DNA of 64,000 bases from Pseudooceanicola sp. HF7 (GTDB lineage: Bacteria > Pseudomonadota > Alphaproteobacteria > Rhodobacterales > Rhodobacteraceae): assembly GCF_011806405.1 (NCBI RefSeq), contig NZ_JAATOW010000022.1, positions 1 to 64,000 of the forward strand, read 5' to 3'. The notes beneath the pieces are model-generated. The model saw nothing but the letters and a program-made list of their open reading frames with translations. It ran no database searches and was not told the DNA's origin. Shown here one piece after another: positions 46,483 through 55,391 of the stretch; position 1 is the first letter of the stretch; every line of letters starts with the position of its first letter. A program made the position numbers and the translations under genes.

Positions 46483-48051
46483 TCAGAGGCCGGGGCCCTT
46501 GGGGTCGAGGGTGATGGACCAGAGTTCCTGGTCGGCGCGGTCCATCAGGCGGACGGTCATCTGCTGGGTGGCGCCGTCGATGTCGACGATGCCGAAGAAC
46601 TGCATGCCCGAGGAGGGCGGCAGGTTGACCTGGCCTTCCGGCGGGGCCTTCACGAAGCGCTCTTCCGGGCCGAAGGTGGCATCCAGCTTGTTGGGGCCGA
46701 AGGTGCCGGCGTGCAGCGGGCCGGAGACGAATTCCCAGAAGGGGTCGAAGTCCTGGAACTGGGCCTTGTCCGGGTTGTAGTAATGCGCCGCGGTATAGTG
46801 GACATCGGCGGTGAACCAGACGGTGTTCTCGATGCCAGCGGTCTTGATGAAGCGCAGCAGCTCCGCGAATTCGAGCTCGCGACCCTTGGGGGCGCCGTTG
46901 TCCCCGTTGGAGACGGCTTCGACGCGCATCTCGTCCTTGACCTTGTCCCAGACGACCAGGCCGATGGGCATGTCGCAGGCGATGGCCTTCCAGGTGGCGG
47001 TGGACTTGGCCAGTTCCCGTTTCAGCCATTCCAGCTGGGCGGCGCCCAGGATCTGGCTTTCGGGCGTGATCTGGTCCTGCATGCCATCGGTGTTCGGGCC
47101 GCGGTAGCTGCGCAGGTCGAGGAAGAAGATGTCCAGCATCGGGCCGTAGGACATCTTGCGATAGATCCGGCCGGGCTCTGCCGGGGTGTAGGAGATCGGC
47201 GTCATCTCATGGAAGGCGCGGGCGGAGCGGGCGGCCAGGGTCCAGACGTTCCGTTCGGTATAGGCATCCGGCAGGATCTCGTTGGCGGCCCAGTTGTTGG
47301 TCACCTCGTGATCGTCCCATTGGTAGAAGGTGGGCACGGCGGCGTTCATGGCCAGCACGTGTTCGTCCAGCATGTTGTATTTCCACTGGCCGCGGAATTC
47401 GTCCAGGGTTTCGGCGACCTTTGATTTCTCTTCGGTCAGGATCCGGTTCTTCCAGGTCATGCCATCGGCTGCGGTCACCTCTTCGGTGTGCAGCGGGCCG
47501 TCGGCATAGATCGTGTCGCCGGAGTGGATGAAGAAGTCCGGCTCATGCTGGGTCATGGTGGCATAGGTGCGCATGCCCTCGTCATCGATGCCGTAGCCCT
47601 GGCCCACGGTGTCGCCGGACCAGACGAAGCGCACGTCGCGGCGCCCGGCGGGAGCGGTGCGGAACTTGCCCGTGATCGGTTCGGAGACCGCGTTGGTGTC
47701 GGTCAGGTCGGTGGCGATGAAGCGGTAGAAGACCTCCTGGTCCGCGGGCAACCCCTCGACCAGGCGCTTGATCGTGAAATCGCCGGTGGGATCGGCATAG
47801 AGCGGGGCCAGGGCGCGGGCGTTCTTGAAGCTTTCGGTGGTCGAAACCTCCATCGCGACGCGGGCGGGGCGGTCCGTGCGGGTCCAGATCATGCCGGAGC
47901 TGGCAGAGACATCGCCCGATTGCACGCCGTGGGTGAAGGCCGGGCGGGTGGCCGCGCGCGAGATCGCGGGCATAGCAAGGGAGGCAGCAGCCGCTGCAGA
48001 GCTGGCGAGCAGCGTGCGGCGGGTGAGCCGCGGCTGGATTAGCTTGGCCAT
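46483..48051 (-). CDS. phoD: Tat-exported PhoD-like alkaline phosphatase/phosphodiesterase
   Basis: A 522-residue secreted metallophosphoesterase. The N-terminal Tat-type signal LTRRTLLASSAAAAASLAMPA is followed by a PhoD N-terminal domain (FTHGVQSGDVSASSGMIWTRTD). Catalytic motifs include FVWSGDT, DFFIHSGDTIYAD, FYQWDDHEVTNNW and WFTADVHYTAAH, which bind Ca/Fe in known PhoD enzymes. It probably releases phosphate from mono- and diesters in the periplasm or outside. The ATG at 48051 places the twin arginine near the N-terminus; 48069 is an alternative. A weak Pho-box-like sequence lies about 85 bases upstream. Confidence 0.88.
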   Translation of the reverse strand: MAKLIQPRLTRRTLLASSAAAAASLAMPAISRAATRPAFTHGVQSGDVSASSGMIWTRTDRPARVAMEVSTTESFKNARALAPLYADPTGDFTIKRLVEGLPADQEVFYRFIATDLTDTNAVSEPITGKFRTAPAGRRDVRFVWSGDTVGQGYGIDDEGMRTYATMTQHEPDFFIHSGDTIYADGPLHTEEVTAADGMTWKNRILTEEKSKVAETLDEFRGQWKYNMLDEHVLAMNAAVPTFYQWDDHEVTNNWAANEILPDAYTERNVWTLAARSARAFHEMTPISYTPAEPGRIYRKMSYGPMLDIFFLDLRSYRGPNTDGMQDQITPESQILGAAQLEWLKRELAKSTATWKAIACDMPIGLVVWDKVKDEMRVEAVSNGDNGAPKGRELEFAELLRFIKTAGIENTVWFTADVHYTAAHYYNPDKAQFQDFDPFWEFVSGPLHAGTFGPNKLDATFGPEERFVKAPPEGQVNLPPSSGMQFFGIVDIDGATQQMTVRLMDRADQELWSITLDPKGPGL

Positions 48052-48132
48052 GGGGGATCCTTGGAACATGTGAATGGTGGCGCTGACATGCCCGGTGAAT
48101 GCGACGATCCCCTGTCTGTTTGATGAAGCTTA

Positions 48133-48152
48133 GGTCACGGTTTCGTAACCGG
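48133..48152 (-). promoter_or_regulatory. Weak Pho-box-like direct repeat upstream of phoD
   Basis: Minus-strand CGGTTAC-GAAA-CCGTGAC has two 7-mers separated by 4 bases, the Pho-box layout (CTGTCAT-N4-CTGTCAT), but each matches only 4 of 7 positions. The same bases also form an imperfect palindrome GGTCACG-GTTT-CGTAACC. Confidence 0.25.
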
Positions 48153-48295
48153 CGGTGCGCTGCCATCCCGCTGAAATCGCGGGAAAAGCCAAGGGTGGCT
48201 TGCGCTGGGCGGGGTCTTGTCCGGTTCCGGGGGCTCTGCTACCTCTGGCGGACCGTCAGCCAGATCCAGCCAGACAGCCCCGCAAGGAGAAACCC

Positions 48296-49195
48296 ATGTC
48301 TCTTACGCGCCGTGCCGTGCTGGCCGGTGGTGCTGCCCTGCTGGCCAGCCCCGCGTTGTCCCAATCGTCGTCCCAATCTTCGCGCCCCTCCCGCAAGGCG
48401 ACCCCGGCGGAGGTGATCCGCGATCCCCGCGTCAGCCGCTTCGACATCGGCCCGGCGGAGGCCCCCTGGCGCATCCAGGTCGGCCTGCCGGAAGGGCCGC
48501 CGCCGCCCCAGGGCTATTCGGCGATCTTCGCGCTGGATGGCAATGCCAGCTTTCCGATGTTCTGGCACCGTTTGCCAAAGGCGGCCCCGGTGGTGCTGGT
48601 GGGGATCGGTTATCCGACCAAGGCGCGGCTGGACCTGGCGCGGCGCTGGCGTGATCTGACCTCTCCGGCGCTGGTGGCGCCGGGCAGCGAGGCGCAGATG
48701 TGGGGCCGGCATGAGACCGGCGGGCGGGAGGACTTCGCCGACATGATCCTGACGGCGTTGCTGCCGCGCCTGCAGGAGGAGCTGCCGCTCGACCCCGGTG
48801 CGCGCACGCTGCATGGCCATTCGCTGGGCGGGCTGTTCGGGCTGCACCTGCTGTTTACCGCGCCGGGGGCCTTCCGGGCGCTGGCGCTGGCGGATCCGTC
48901 GACCTGGTGGAACGGCGGAGAGGCCTACCGCGAGGCAGGGGCCTTTGCCGGGGGCGTGCGCGCCGGGGGGCATGGTCTGGAGCGCCCGGTCGAGCTGTTG
49001 CTGATGAGCGGCGGGGCCAGCAGCCGCCCTGGCAGTTCGTCCCGGCGCAGTGTCACGCCGCGGGTGGCCGCGCAGTTACAGGGCCTGCGGGGGCTGTCGG
49101 TCCGTCACAAGGTCTTTCCCGAGCTCACCCATGGCGGGCTGATCTCCCCCTCTGTCGATGAGGCCCTGGCGCTGCATCAGCGGGTGACCGGCTAA
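48296..49195 (+). CDS. Exported alpha/beta hydrolase (esterase D / IroE-like)
   Basis: A 299-residue esterase with a Tat-like signal (LTRRAVLAGGAALLASPALS, residues 3-22) and a Ser-rich linker. The family core has IFALDGNASFPMF, LVGIGYP, the nucleophile motif LHGHSLGGLFGLHLL (Ser near 177), and a C-terminal ELTHGG histidine. Related proteins include siderophore esterases (IroE/Fes-type) and S-formylglutathione hydrolase-like enzymes. No siderophore genes are near, so the substrate is undefined. AAGGAG lies seven bases before the ATG. The gene is divergent from phoD. Confidence 0.82.
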   Translation: MSLTRRAVLAGGAALLASPALSQSSSQSSRPSRKATPAEVIRDPRVSRFDIGPAEAPWRIQVGLPEGPPPPQGYSAIFALDGNASFPMFWHRLPKAAPVVLVGIGYPTKARLDLARRWRDLTSPALVAPGSEAQMWGRHETGGREDFADMILTALLPRLQEELPLDPGARTLHGHSLGGLFGLHLLFTAPGAFRALALADPSTWWNGGEAYREAGAFAGGVRAGGHGLERPVELLLMSGGASSRPGSSSRRSVTPRVAAQLQGLRGLSVRHKVFPELTHGGLISPSVDEALALHQRVTG

Positions 49196-49305
49196 GGGGC
49201 ACCGACGGGGCCGTTGCGCAGGTGCGGGCTGGATCCGGGCGGCTTTGGCTTGATCGTGGCGGAGGCCCGGCCCAGAGTTGGCAGACAGCAAGAAAGGCCA
49301 GCCTC

Positions 49306-50268
49306 ATGAGTGATACCCGTCGTTTCCAGCCCGTTTCGGGCATGGACCTGCCCCGTTTCGCCGGGATTCCCAGTTTCATGCGCCTGCCTGTGATCGCTCC
49401 GGAACAGGCGGGGGCAGAGGGGGTGCAGATCGGGCTGATCGGCGTGCCTTGGGACACCGGCACCACCAACCGCCCCGGCGCCCGTCACGGCCCGCGCCAG
49501 ATGCGGGACCTGTCGACCATGATCCGCTCGACCCATCCGGTGAGCCGGGTGAAACCCTTCGAGGCCTGCAATTGCGCGGACCTGGGCGATGTGCCGGTGA
49601 ACCCGACGGATGTGCAGGCAACACTGGGCCGGGTGGAGCGGTTCTACGACGGGATCGTCGCCCAGGGGATCCGGCCGCTGACGGCGGGGGGCGATCACCT
49701 GATCAGCCTGCCGGTGCTGCGCGCCCTGGCCAGGAAGGGGCCGCTGGGCATGGTGCATTTCGACAGCCACACGGATCTGAACGACAGCTATTTCGACGGC
49801 GACAAGTACACCCATGGCACCCCCTTCCGCCGCGCGATCGAGGAAGGGCTGCTGGACCCCGCCCGGGTCATCCAGATCGGCATCCGCGGGCCGGTCTACG
49901 GCGATTTCGAGGACGTCGAATGGGGCCGCGCCCAGGGCGTGACGATCGTCACGATAGACGAGTTGTTCGACCGTGGCATCGCGGATGTCATGGCCCAGGC
50001 CCGCGCGGTGGTGGGCGACGCGCCGACCTACGTGTCCTACGACATCGATTTCGTCGACCCGGCCTTTGCGCCGGGCACGGGCACGCCGGAGGTCGGTGGG
50101 CCGAACAGCTACCAGGCGCAGCAGGTGGTGCGGGCGCTCTCGGGGCTGGACATCGTGGGCGCGGACCTGGTCGAGGTCTCTCCGCCCTTCGATGCGAGCG
50201 GCGGAACGGCCTGGCTGGCGGTGAGCTTGATGTTCGAACTTCTCTGCGTCATGGCGGAGGGGCGGTAG
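49306..50268 (+). CDS. speB: Agmatinase-family ureohydrolase
   Basis: A 320-residue Mn-dependent ureohydrolase. Metal-binding motifs are GGDHLISLP, HFDSHTDLND and SYDIDFVDPAFAPGTGTPEVGG, with the final acidic VEVSPPFD. The usual DAHxD reads DSHTD here, a variation seen among agmatinase-like proteins. The likely reaction is agmatine to putrescine and urea, which would feed the polyamine pathway encoded at 37-45 kb. Guanidinobutyrase or guanidinopropionase activity is also possible. The start is chosen at ATG 49306, with AAAGG about eight bases upstream. Confidence 0.85.
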   Translation: MSDTRRFQPVSGMDLPRFAGIPSFMRLPVIAPEQAGAEGVQIGLIGVPWDTGTTNRPGARHGPRQMRDLSTMIRSTHPVSRVKPFEACNCADLGDVPVNPTDVQATLGRVERFYDGIVAQGIRPLTAGGDHLISLPVLRALARKGPLGMVHFDSHTDLNDSYFDGDKYTHGTPFRRAIEEGLLDPARVIQIGIRGPVYGDFEDVEWGRAQGVTIVTIDELFDRGIADVMAQARAVVGDAPTYVSYDIDFVDPAFAPGTGTPEVGGPNSYQAQQVVRALSGLDIVGADLVEVSPPFDASGGTAWLAVSLMFELLCVMAEGR

Positions 50269-50417
50269 GGCGATGGGGGCGGTTTGTTCTGTTCGGCCCA
50301 TTGCGGACCTTCACGCCAGGGGCGGCGGATGGCTGGCTTACAGCCCACGGCTACCTGTCGCGCCTGGTCAAGGCGAGCCCCCACATCCAGGCTTTAGTAG
50401 CATAGTAAGGCAGGCTT

Positions 50418-52724
50418 TCACTCAGCGACCGGTTTTTGCACTATCCGCAACATCGCATCGTAGTGCTTTTTATCACGCTCCCGAATATACTTCATTGCAC
50501 CATTTGCGGCGCGGTGGCTCTCCTCCACGGTAAGCGCGGGAAGCGAATTCACTGCCTCAATGTCACCATGCGACTCGATTTGGCACACTCGCTCGAGCTG
50601 GTTCATTTCCGCCTGATTTAACCCTTTTATCTTCCCGGAGTCGTCGAATAATGCCTCGGCGAAACTAGCTTTGTCCGGTGCAGCAAATGCCGTGAATATC
50701 TCCAGCAGCTTCCGGATCGCGTTTGGCAAAAGATATAGATAGTCGGCGCTCTGCTTGTCCGAAGCCTCGAATACGACTGAGAAAAGGTATTGGTATTCCG
50801 AATCGTACTTCGCCAAGTGCGATGGCATCTTCACCAACGCTGATTCTCGACTGCCTTTTTCATCGTCACGGCAATCCACGAAAAGCAGCCCTTGAGGCAC
50901 CGTATCCGCGAAATTGACACCTCGGAAAAAGGATCGCTTCGCCATGTGCATGAACTTGAGGTTATGGGTCAGCAAGATGACCTGTGCGACACGTTTCGTG
51001 TGCTTCTTAATCAGGCCGAACGCATAGGTCTGGGCATTGCCGTCAAGGCTCGATATCGGGTCGTCGATTACAACAACGAGACTCTTCTTATCCCGACCTT
51101 CGGCACTAAATTGAGTTAGAAAGAAGCAGAATGTTAGCGCGGTTTTCTCGCCCTCGCTGAGGTTCTGTGCAATCGAGCCATCCGCGCGAACCAATTGGTA
51201 GCCTTCTTCTTTGGATTCTAACAGAATGGAGTTGTGGCCGAGGTACTCGTGAAGCAGTTTGTTGAGTTCGCCGGCCGCAACTCCATGCTTACGAATTTCC
51301 TTGCGCAACGCTTCCGCCTTGTCCTCCAAGGTCTTCGCCGCTTCTCGTGTTTTTTGAACATCTTCCTCGGCATCTGCCGCGTTTCGTTTCAGCTGGCGGT
51401 ATGAAGCTTGTTCGGCCAAGAGCACATGGGCCTTCAGTGCATTTGCGGCGTCATCCTTGCGTTGCTTGAACTGATCATTGATGGAATTGTGCTCGCTGAT
51501 AACTGTGAGCAAAGGGCGTGTGGCATCAATGAACTTGGCTGACCAGTCATGGCCTAGGAGCTTTGTCACGTTGTCGGGAATGCTTTGACTTGCCATAGGG
51601 TTCCGTTGGCGTTCCTCAAGTGCTTCTTGTAGCTCCTTGATTGCTCTACCGCTAGCAAGGACCTCAGACCGGAAGCCGTTTTCGACCTCGCTGAAACCTT
51701 TGGCGAGAGTGGGTTGAACGGCTGACTGTGATGGCAGGTCCTCTAGCCATCCTCTCAGCAGCGAGCGTGACCGCTCGCACCATTCAATAGCCGCTGTGAC
51801 TGCGTTTGTTTGCTCCTGCCAGCTCTCGCTGAACATTGCCGCCAAGGTCTTCCTTCGTTGGTCTGATATCTCGTTGCCACAATGAAGGCATGACGCGAGC
51901 TGGTTTTCTTCGTGATAGTGATGACCCTCAGCTACCCACGCCAACATGTTGGGATGGGTCGTGAGGTCAGACGAAAGCTGCGCGGAAAAGTCCCGCTGAA
52001 TCAGGTCACAAGCAGATTTCACCTCGTCCCGAAATCCCTCGGGCAGTTCGAGGGCTAGGTTAATTTTCGGGAGTGGGTCGGACTGACGAATGATTGTACG
52101 ACATTCGCCAATACTGTCCTCCGTGAGTTTGTCTTGATCCGTGAACTGCTTTTCGGAGTACTCACGGTCGACATTTCCTCTATTGAATTGCTGAGTATAG
52201 CCAGTACCTCTGGCGTCGCGTACGCGTCCGCCTATTTCTGTGCCTTTGTCCTTATATTTTTTCTCTGCAGATTCCTGACTTGTCTTGGCAGTGCGAGCCA
52301 CGGATTCGGCAGTTTTCAGGTCGGCTTCTAGCTGGCGAAGCTCGTTAACCTTTTCGATGTTTTCTTCGTCAATATGGAAGATCGGCAACGCCGAACCGTC
52401 GTCCCATTGAAAGTTGCGGGAAACGAAGTCAGAGTTGAAGACTAGGAGTTGGTTTCCAAGCGGATGTACTAAACTGGCATTGGTTGCTGTAGTTTCGTCG
52501 GAAAACTTGACCTGAAATTTTGCACGTTCATCGATTCCGTTGGCTAGAGAATCTGCTTCCAGAGAGGCAAAAATGCGGGATAGGCTAGTCTTTCCAGACC
52601 CATTGAAGCCATAAATAATTGTTTTTCTTGTGAAATCGGTGTCAGGACTATGAGACTTGTGGTCGCGCCAAATGCCTAAACCGCTGATCTGAACAAGCTT
52701 CTCTACAAAGATGGTTTCTGGCAT
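50418..52724 (-). CDS. AAA ATPase, RloC/PrrC-like putative anticodon nuclease
   Basis: A 768-residue protein. An SMC/ABC-type ATPase is split by a long coiled-coil region. Walker A GFNGSGKTS is at 39-47. A possible zinc hook CLHC is at 279-282 within charged helices (about 120-480). The ABC signature NLSEGEKTAL is at 521-530, Walker B VVIDDP at 551-556 with D-loop SSLD, and the switch THN at 586-588. The C-terminal part has Arg671-x3-Glu675 (RKLLE) and Ser718-His719, matching in order the R/E/H triad reported for PrrC. Known relatives cut tRNA anticodon loops in phage-infected cells. Two hand-counted 60-base lines gave 30 and 31 G+C, well below the neighbours, so it was probably acquired. No restriction-modification genes are adjacent. 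The start is uncertain; ATG 52724 is preferred. Confidence 0.78.
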   Translation of the reverse strand: MPETIFVEKLVQISGLGIWRDHKSHSPDTDFTRKTIIYGFNGSGKTSLSRIFASLEADSLANGIDERAKFQVKFSDETTATNASLVHPLGNQLLVFNSDFVSRNFQWDDGSALPIFHIDEENIEKVNELRQLEADLKTAESVARTAKTSQESAEKKYKDKGTEIGGRVRDARGTGYTQQFNRGNVDREYSEKQFTDQDKLTEDSIGECRTIIRQSDPLPKINLALELPEGFRDEVKSACDLIQRDFSAQLSSDLTTHPNMLAWVAEGHHYHEENQLASCLHCGNEISDQRRKTLAAMFSESWQEQTNAVTAAIEWCERSRSLLRGWLEDLPSQSAVQPTLAKGFSEVENGFRSEVLASGRAIKELQEALEERQRNPMASQSIPDNVTKLLGHDWSAKFIDATRPLLTVISEHNSINDQFKQRKDDAANALKAHVLLAEQASYRQLKRNAADAEEDVQKTREAAKTLEDKAEALRKEIRKHGVAAGELNKLLHEYLGHNSILLESKEEGYQLVRADGSIAQNLSEGEKTALTFCFFLTQFSAEGRDKKSLVVVIDDPISSLDGNAQTYAFGLIKKHTKRVAQVILLTHNLKFMHMAKRSFFRGVNFADTVPQGLLFVDCRDDEKGSRESALVKMPSHLAKYDSEYQYLFSVVFEASDKQSADYLYLLPNAIRKLLEIFTAFAAPDKASFAEALFDDSGKIKGLNQAEMNQLERVCQIESHGDIEAVNSLPALTVEESHRAANGAMKYIRERDKKHYDAMLRIVQKPVAE

Positions 52725-52933
52725 TTCCCTACCGTCATAATTTCTTGCGATCATAATGCAGGAAGATGCTTGCACATATTACGATCGGTTGCCAACTGAT
52801 CCATTTTGGCGACAAATCCTGACAGCACTGTGTAAAGCCCGGCCCGAGGCCACAAGCGCCGTGTCTGCAAGCTTACGCACTGCTGCCGTTCGTGACATGC
52901 GCAGCGAAGGTCTGCTTCCCGCCCAACCAACCA

Positions 52934-52989
52934 CCCCCCGCCACCCCGATCCACGGGGATCTCATCCCGTGATCAGGGCGGCAGGGGGG
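52934..52989. other. Long imperfect inverted repeat
   Basis: Arms of about 25 bases (52934-52958 and 52966-52989) pair with a few mismatches around a 7-base loop and are extremely G/C-rich. It lies just past the amidohydrolase stop, on the side facing the AAA gene. It may end amidohydrolase transcription, although no T-tract follows, or mark the boundary of acquired DNA. Confidence 0.5.
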
Positions 52990-53004
52990 CTTGGCCTTCC
53001 GGGG

Positions 53005-54522
53005 TCAGAGGGCGAAGAGGTCCTGTTCGACGCCGGCTGTCTCGAACAGGTAGTCTCGGCTGGCCGTCAGTTCGGAGCGCAGGCGGGCGATGTCGAAGCC
53101 GACGACCTGGCCCTGCCACTTGCGGGGGCGGCCCGCGACCAGGACCGTGTCGACGTTGGTACGCTCCATCAGGGTGACAACCGCGCCGGCCGCGTTGTTC
53201 AGGGGCGCGACGTTCAGCGCCTCTGCGTCCAGCAGGACGATATCGGCGGCCTTGCCGGGGGTCAGGCTGCCGGTCACGCGGTCCAGCTTCAGGCCCTTCG
53301 CACCGTCGATCGTGGCGTGGCGCAGGGCGTCTGCGCATTGCATCAGCGCGGGGTAGTCCTGGGCGCCGGAGAGCGCGGCCTCGTTCACGAACATGCGCTG
53401 CAGGGTGATGAGGCCCCGCATCTGGGTGAAGGGATCCGCCGTCATCGTGCATTCCACGTCCGAGGACAGCGAGGTCGTCATGCCAAGGTCCAGCGCCTTC
53501 TGGATCGGCGGGGTGCCGTGGCGCATGTGCATCTCGATCGGCACGGCAAGGGAGACATGCGCGCCGGCGTCCGCGGCCCGTTGCCAGGCCATGTCTGACA
53601 TGCCGGTCATGTGGATGAAGATGTTGTCCTCTCCGAACTCGCCGGCCTCTGCCAGCTGGTCGAAGGTGCCGGCCATGCCGAAGGTGCCCACGACATGCAG
53701 CGCGATGGGCAGGCCAAGTTCGCGCCCGATGGCCCAGGAGGTCTCGTACCCCGGCAGGTAGATTTCGCCGCCCATGACCATGGTCAGCAGCTGGTCATCG
53801 GACGAGAAGTACTGCTGCTTGATGCGCCGGGCGTCCTGCGGGTACTGGGAGCGGTCGCCGTGGCCCTCGAAATAGCCGAAGACGGCGCGGCGGCCTGCAT
53901 CGGCCAGCCCTTCGATCGCGGCATCGGAATGTTCCGGGCTGTGGTGGATCTGGCTGACATCCATCACCGTGGTGACCCCGGCGTCGATCTGTGAGATGCC
54001 GGCGAAGAGCTCGTTGATGTAGACGTCCTCGGGGCGGTAGGCCATCGAGAACTGCTGCAGGATGGTTTCGTAGTAGTTGGTCGCGTTCACCTCGCGGCCG
54101 TCGTTCACCAGGATGCCATGGGCCAGCTGGCTGCGCAGGGCGGTTTCGAACTGGTGGTGGTGGGTGTCGATGAAGCCGGGCATGACGATCTTGCCGGCGG
54201 CGTCGATCACGGTGGCGTCCGGGGCGTCGATGCTGGCGGCCACCTGGACGATCCGGTCGCCTTCGATCAGCACGTCGCCGCTGGCGAAGTTGCCGACCGC
54301 GTCATCCATCGACAGGATCACCCCGCCGCGGATCAGGGTGCGGCGACCGGGCTCTCCCATGCCCTCGGGGATGGTGCTTTCGGCCACCTGCTGGGCCCTG
54401 GCACTGGTGCCAAAGGTCGCGGTGGCGGCCATGGCGGCACCGCCGATGGCGCTGGTTTTCAGGAAGTCGCGCCGTGACGGGCATGGCGCCTTGGGGCGGC
54501 GGGGATCGCAGAGTCTGCACAT
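53005..54522 (-). CDS. Tat-exported amidohydrolase
   Basis: A 505-residue metal-dependent hydrolase with a clear Tat signal (PSRRDFLKTSAIGG at about 15-28, cleavage near SARA-QQ). The composite domain includes RTLIRGGVILSMDD at the start and PGFIDTHHHQFE with the HxH metal pair. Further candidate metal or active-site His residues are in IALHVVG and FIHMTGMS, and an Asp is in SLSSDVE. LTPGKAADIVLLDAE follows. It resembles chlorohydrolase/cytosine-deaminase type amidohydrolases, but periplasmic location is unusual for a deaminase. It is downstream of the iclR gene and likely belongs to the catabolic cluster, perhaps releasing an aromatic or N-containing substrate outside the cell. Confidence 0.82.
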   Translation of the reverse strand: MCRLCDPRRPKAPCPSRRDFLKTSAIGGAAMAATATFGTSARAQQVAESTIPEGMGEPGRRTLIRGGVILSMDDAVGNFASGDVLIEGDRIVQVAASIDAPDATVIDAAGKIVMPGFIDTHHHQFETALRSQLAHGILVNDGREVNATNYYETILQQFSMAYRPEDVYINELFAGISQIDAGVTTVMDVSQIHHSPEHSDAAIEGLADAGRRAVFGYFEGHGDRSQYPQDARRIKQQYFSSDDQLLTMVMGGEIYLPGYETSWAIGRELGLPIALHVVGTFGMAGTFDQLAEAGEFGEDNIFIHMTGMSDMAWQRAADAGAHVSLAVPIEMHMRHGTPPIQKALDLGMTTSLSSDVECTMTADPFTQMRGLITLQRMFVNEAALSGAQDYPALMQCADALRHATIDGAKGLKLDRVTGSLTPGKAADIVLLDAEALNVAPLNNAAGAVVTLMERTNVDTVLVAGRPRKWQGQVVGFDIARLRSELTASRDYLFETAGVEQDLFAL

Positions 54523-54582
54523 GTTTTCTCTCCTCCAGAAACGGTGTGTCAGGTCGTTGGTGTCTCCGGCATCGCTCCCGGA

Positions 54583-55386
54583 TCAGGGGGCCAGCACCGA
54601 TCCGAGTACCGGGTAGCGCGTCAGCTGATGTGCGATATGCGAGGCCGTGGTGCGCAGCTCCGGCAGGCGTTCCTCTACCAGTTTCTCTGGCGTGACGAGG
54701 CCGGTGTAGCCGGAGCTGTTCAGGGCCGCGATAGTGCGCCCCTCGGCATTCCTGATGGGCACCGCGATGGCGGTGATCCCGTAGTCAAGCTGGTCGACGG
54801 TGGTGGCGTAGCCGTTCCGGCAGACCTCCTCTATTTCCCTGGCAAAGTGATCGGGGTCGATGCAGGTCTTGGCTGTCAGCGCCTCCGGCTTCAGTTCGGC
54901 CAGCCAGGCTTCGCGTTCGGCATCCGGCAGGCCCGCGACCAGGACGCGGCCCATGGAGGTCGCGAAGGCGGGGTAGCGCACCCCGACATTCGCGGCCGCC
55001 CGCCGCGCCCGCTGGACGGAGACATGGGCGATGTAGATCACGTCATGCCCGTCCAGCGTCGCGATGGAGGACGCGTCGCCGAAGGTGTCCACCAGGCTGC
55101 GCAGCTCCGGTTGCAGGACTTCCTCGATCCCCGTGGCGCCGTAGAAGGCAGAGCCCAGGGTCAGGATCCGCGGCGTCAGGTGAAACCGTTTCCCGCTGCG
55201 TCCTATGAACCCGAGGTGCTCCAGCGTGATCAGGCTGCGCCTGGCGGCGGCGGGGGACAGGTTCACTGTCTTGGCCACCTCGCTCAGGGTCATCTCTGGG
55301 CGGGATCCGTCGAGGCTTTGCAGGATCGCGAGACCCTTTGCCAGGCTGTCGACGAATTCGGACGGTTTGTCAGCGGGATTGGTCAA
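54583..55386 (-). CDS. IclR-family regulator of the catabolic cluster
   Basis: A 267-residue regulator of the PcaR/PobR-like subgroup. The winged helix is in LAKGLAILQSLDGSRPEMTLSEV and LSPAAARRSLITLEHLGFI, and the effector domain is in YIAHVSVQRARRAAANVGVRYPAFATSMGRVLVAG. Members of this subgroup commonly control aromatic-acid degradation. The gene lies 5 bases downstream of the dioxygenase gene and upstream of the amidohydrolase, so the three are probably co-transcribed. A plausible target is the divergent control region at 56256-56386. Confidence 0.87.
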   Translation of the reverse strand: MTNPADKPSEFVDSLAKGLAILQSLDGSRPEMTLSEVAKTVNLSPAAARRSLITLEHLGFIGRSGKRFHLTPRILTLGSAFYGATGIEEVLQPELRSLVDTFGDASSIATLDGHDVIYIAHVSVQRARRAAANVGVRYPAFATSMGRVLVAGLPDAEREAWLAELKPEALTAKTCIDPDHFAREIEEVCRNGYATTVDQLDYGITAIAVPIRNAEGRTIAALNSSGYTGLVTPEKLVEERLPELRTTASHIAHQLTRYPVLGSVLAP

Positions 55387-55391
55387 TCGGT

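Noticed and set aside
50273-50417. Possible tRNA-like or attachment-site remnant at the left side of the AAA gene
   Set aside because: No cloverleaf, no CCA end and no matching direct repeat on the other side of the gene.
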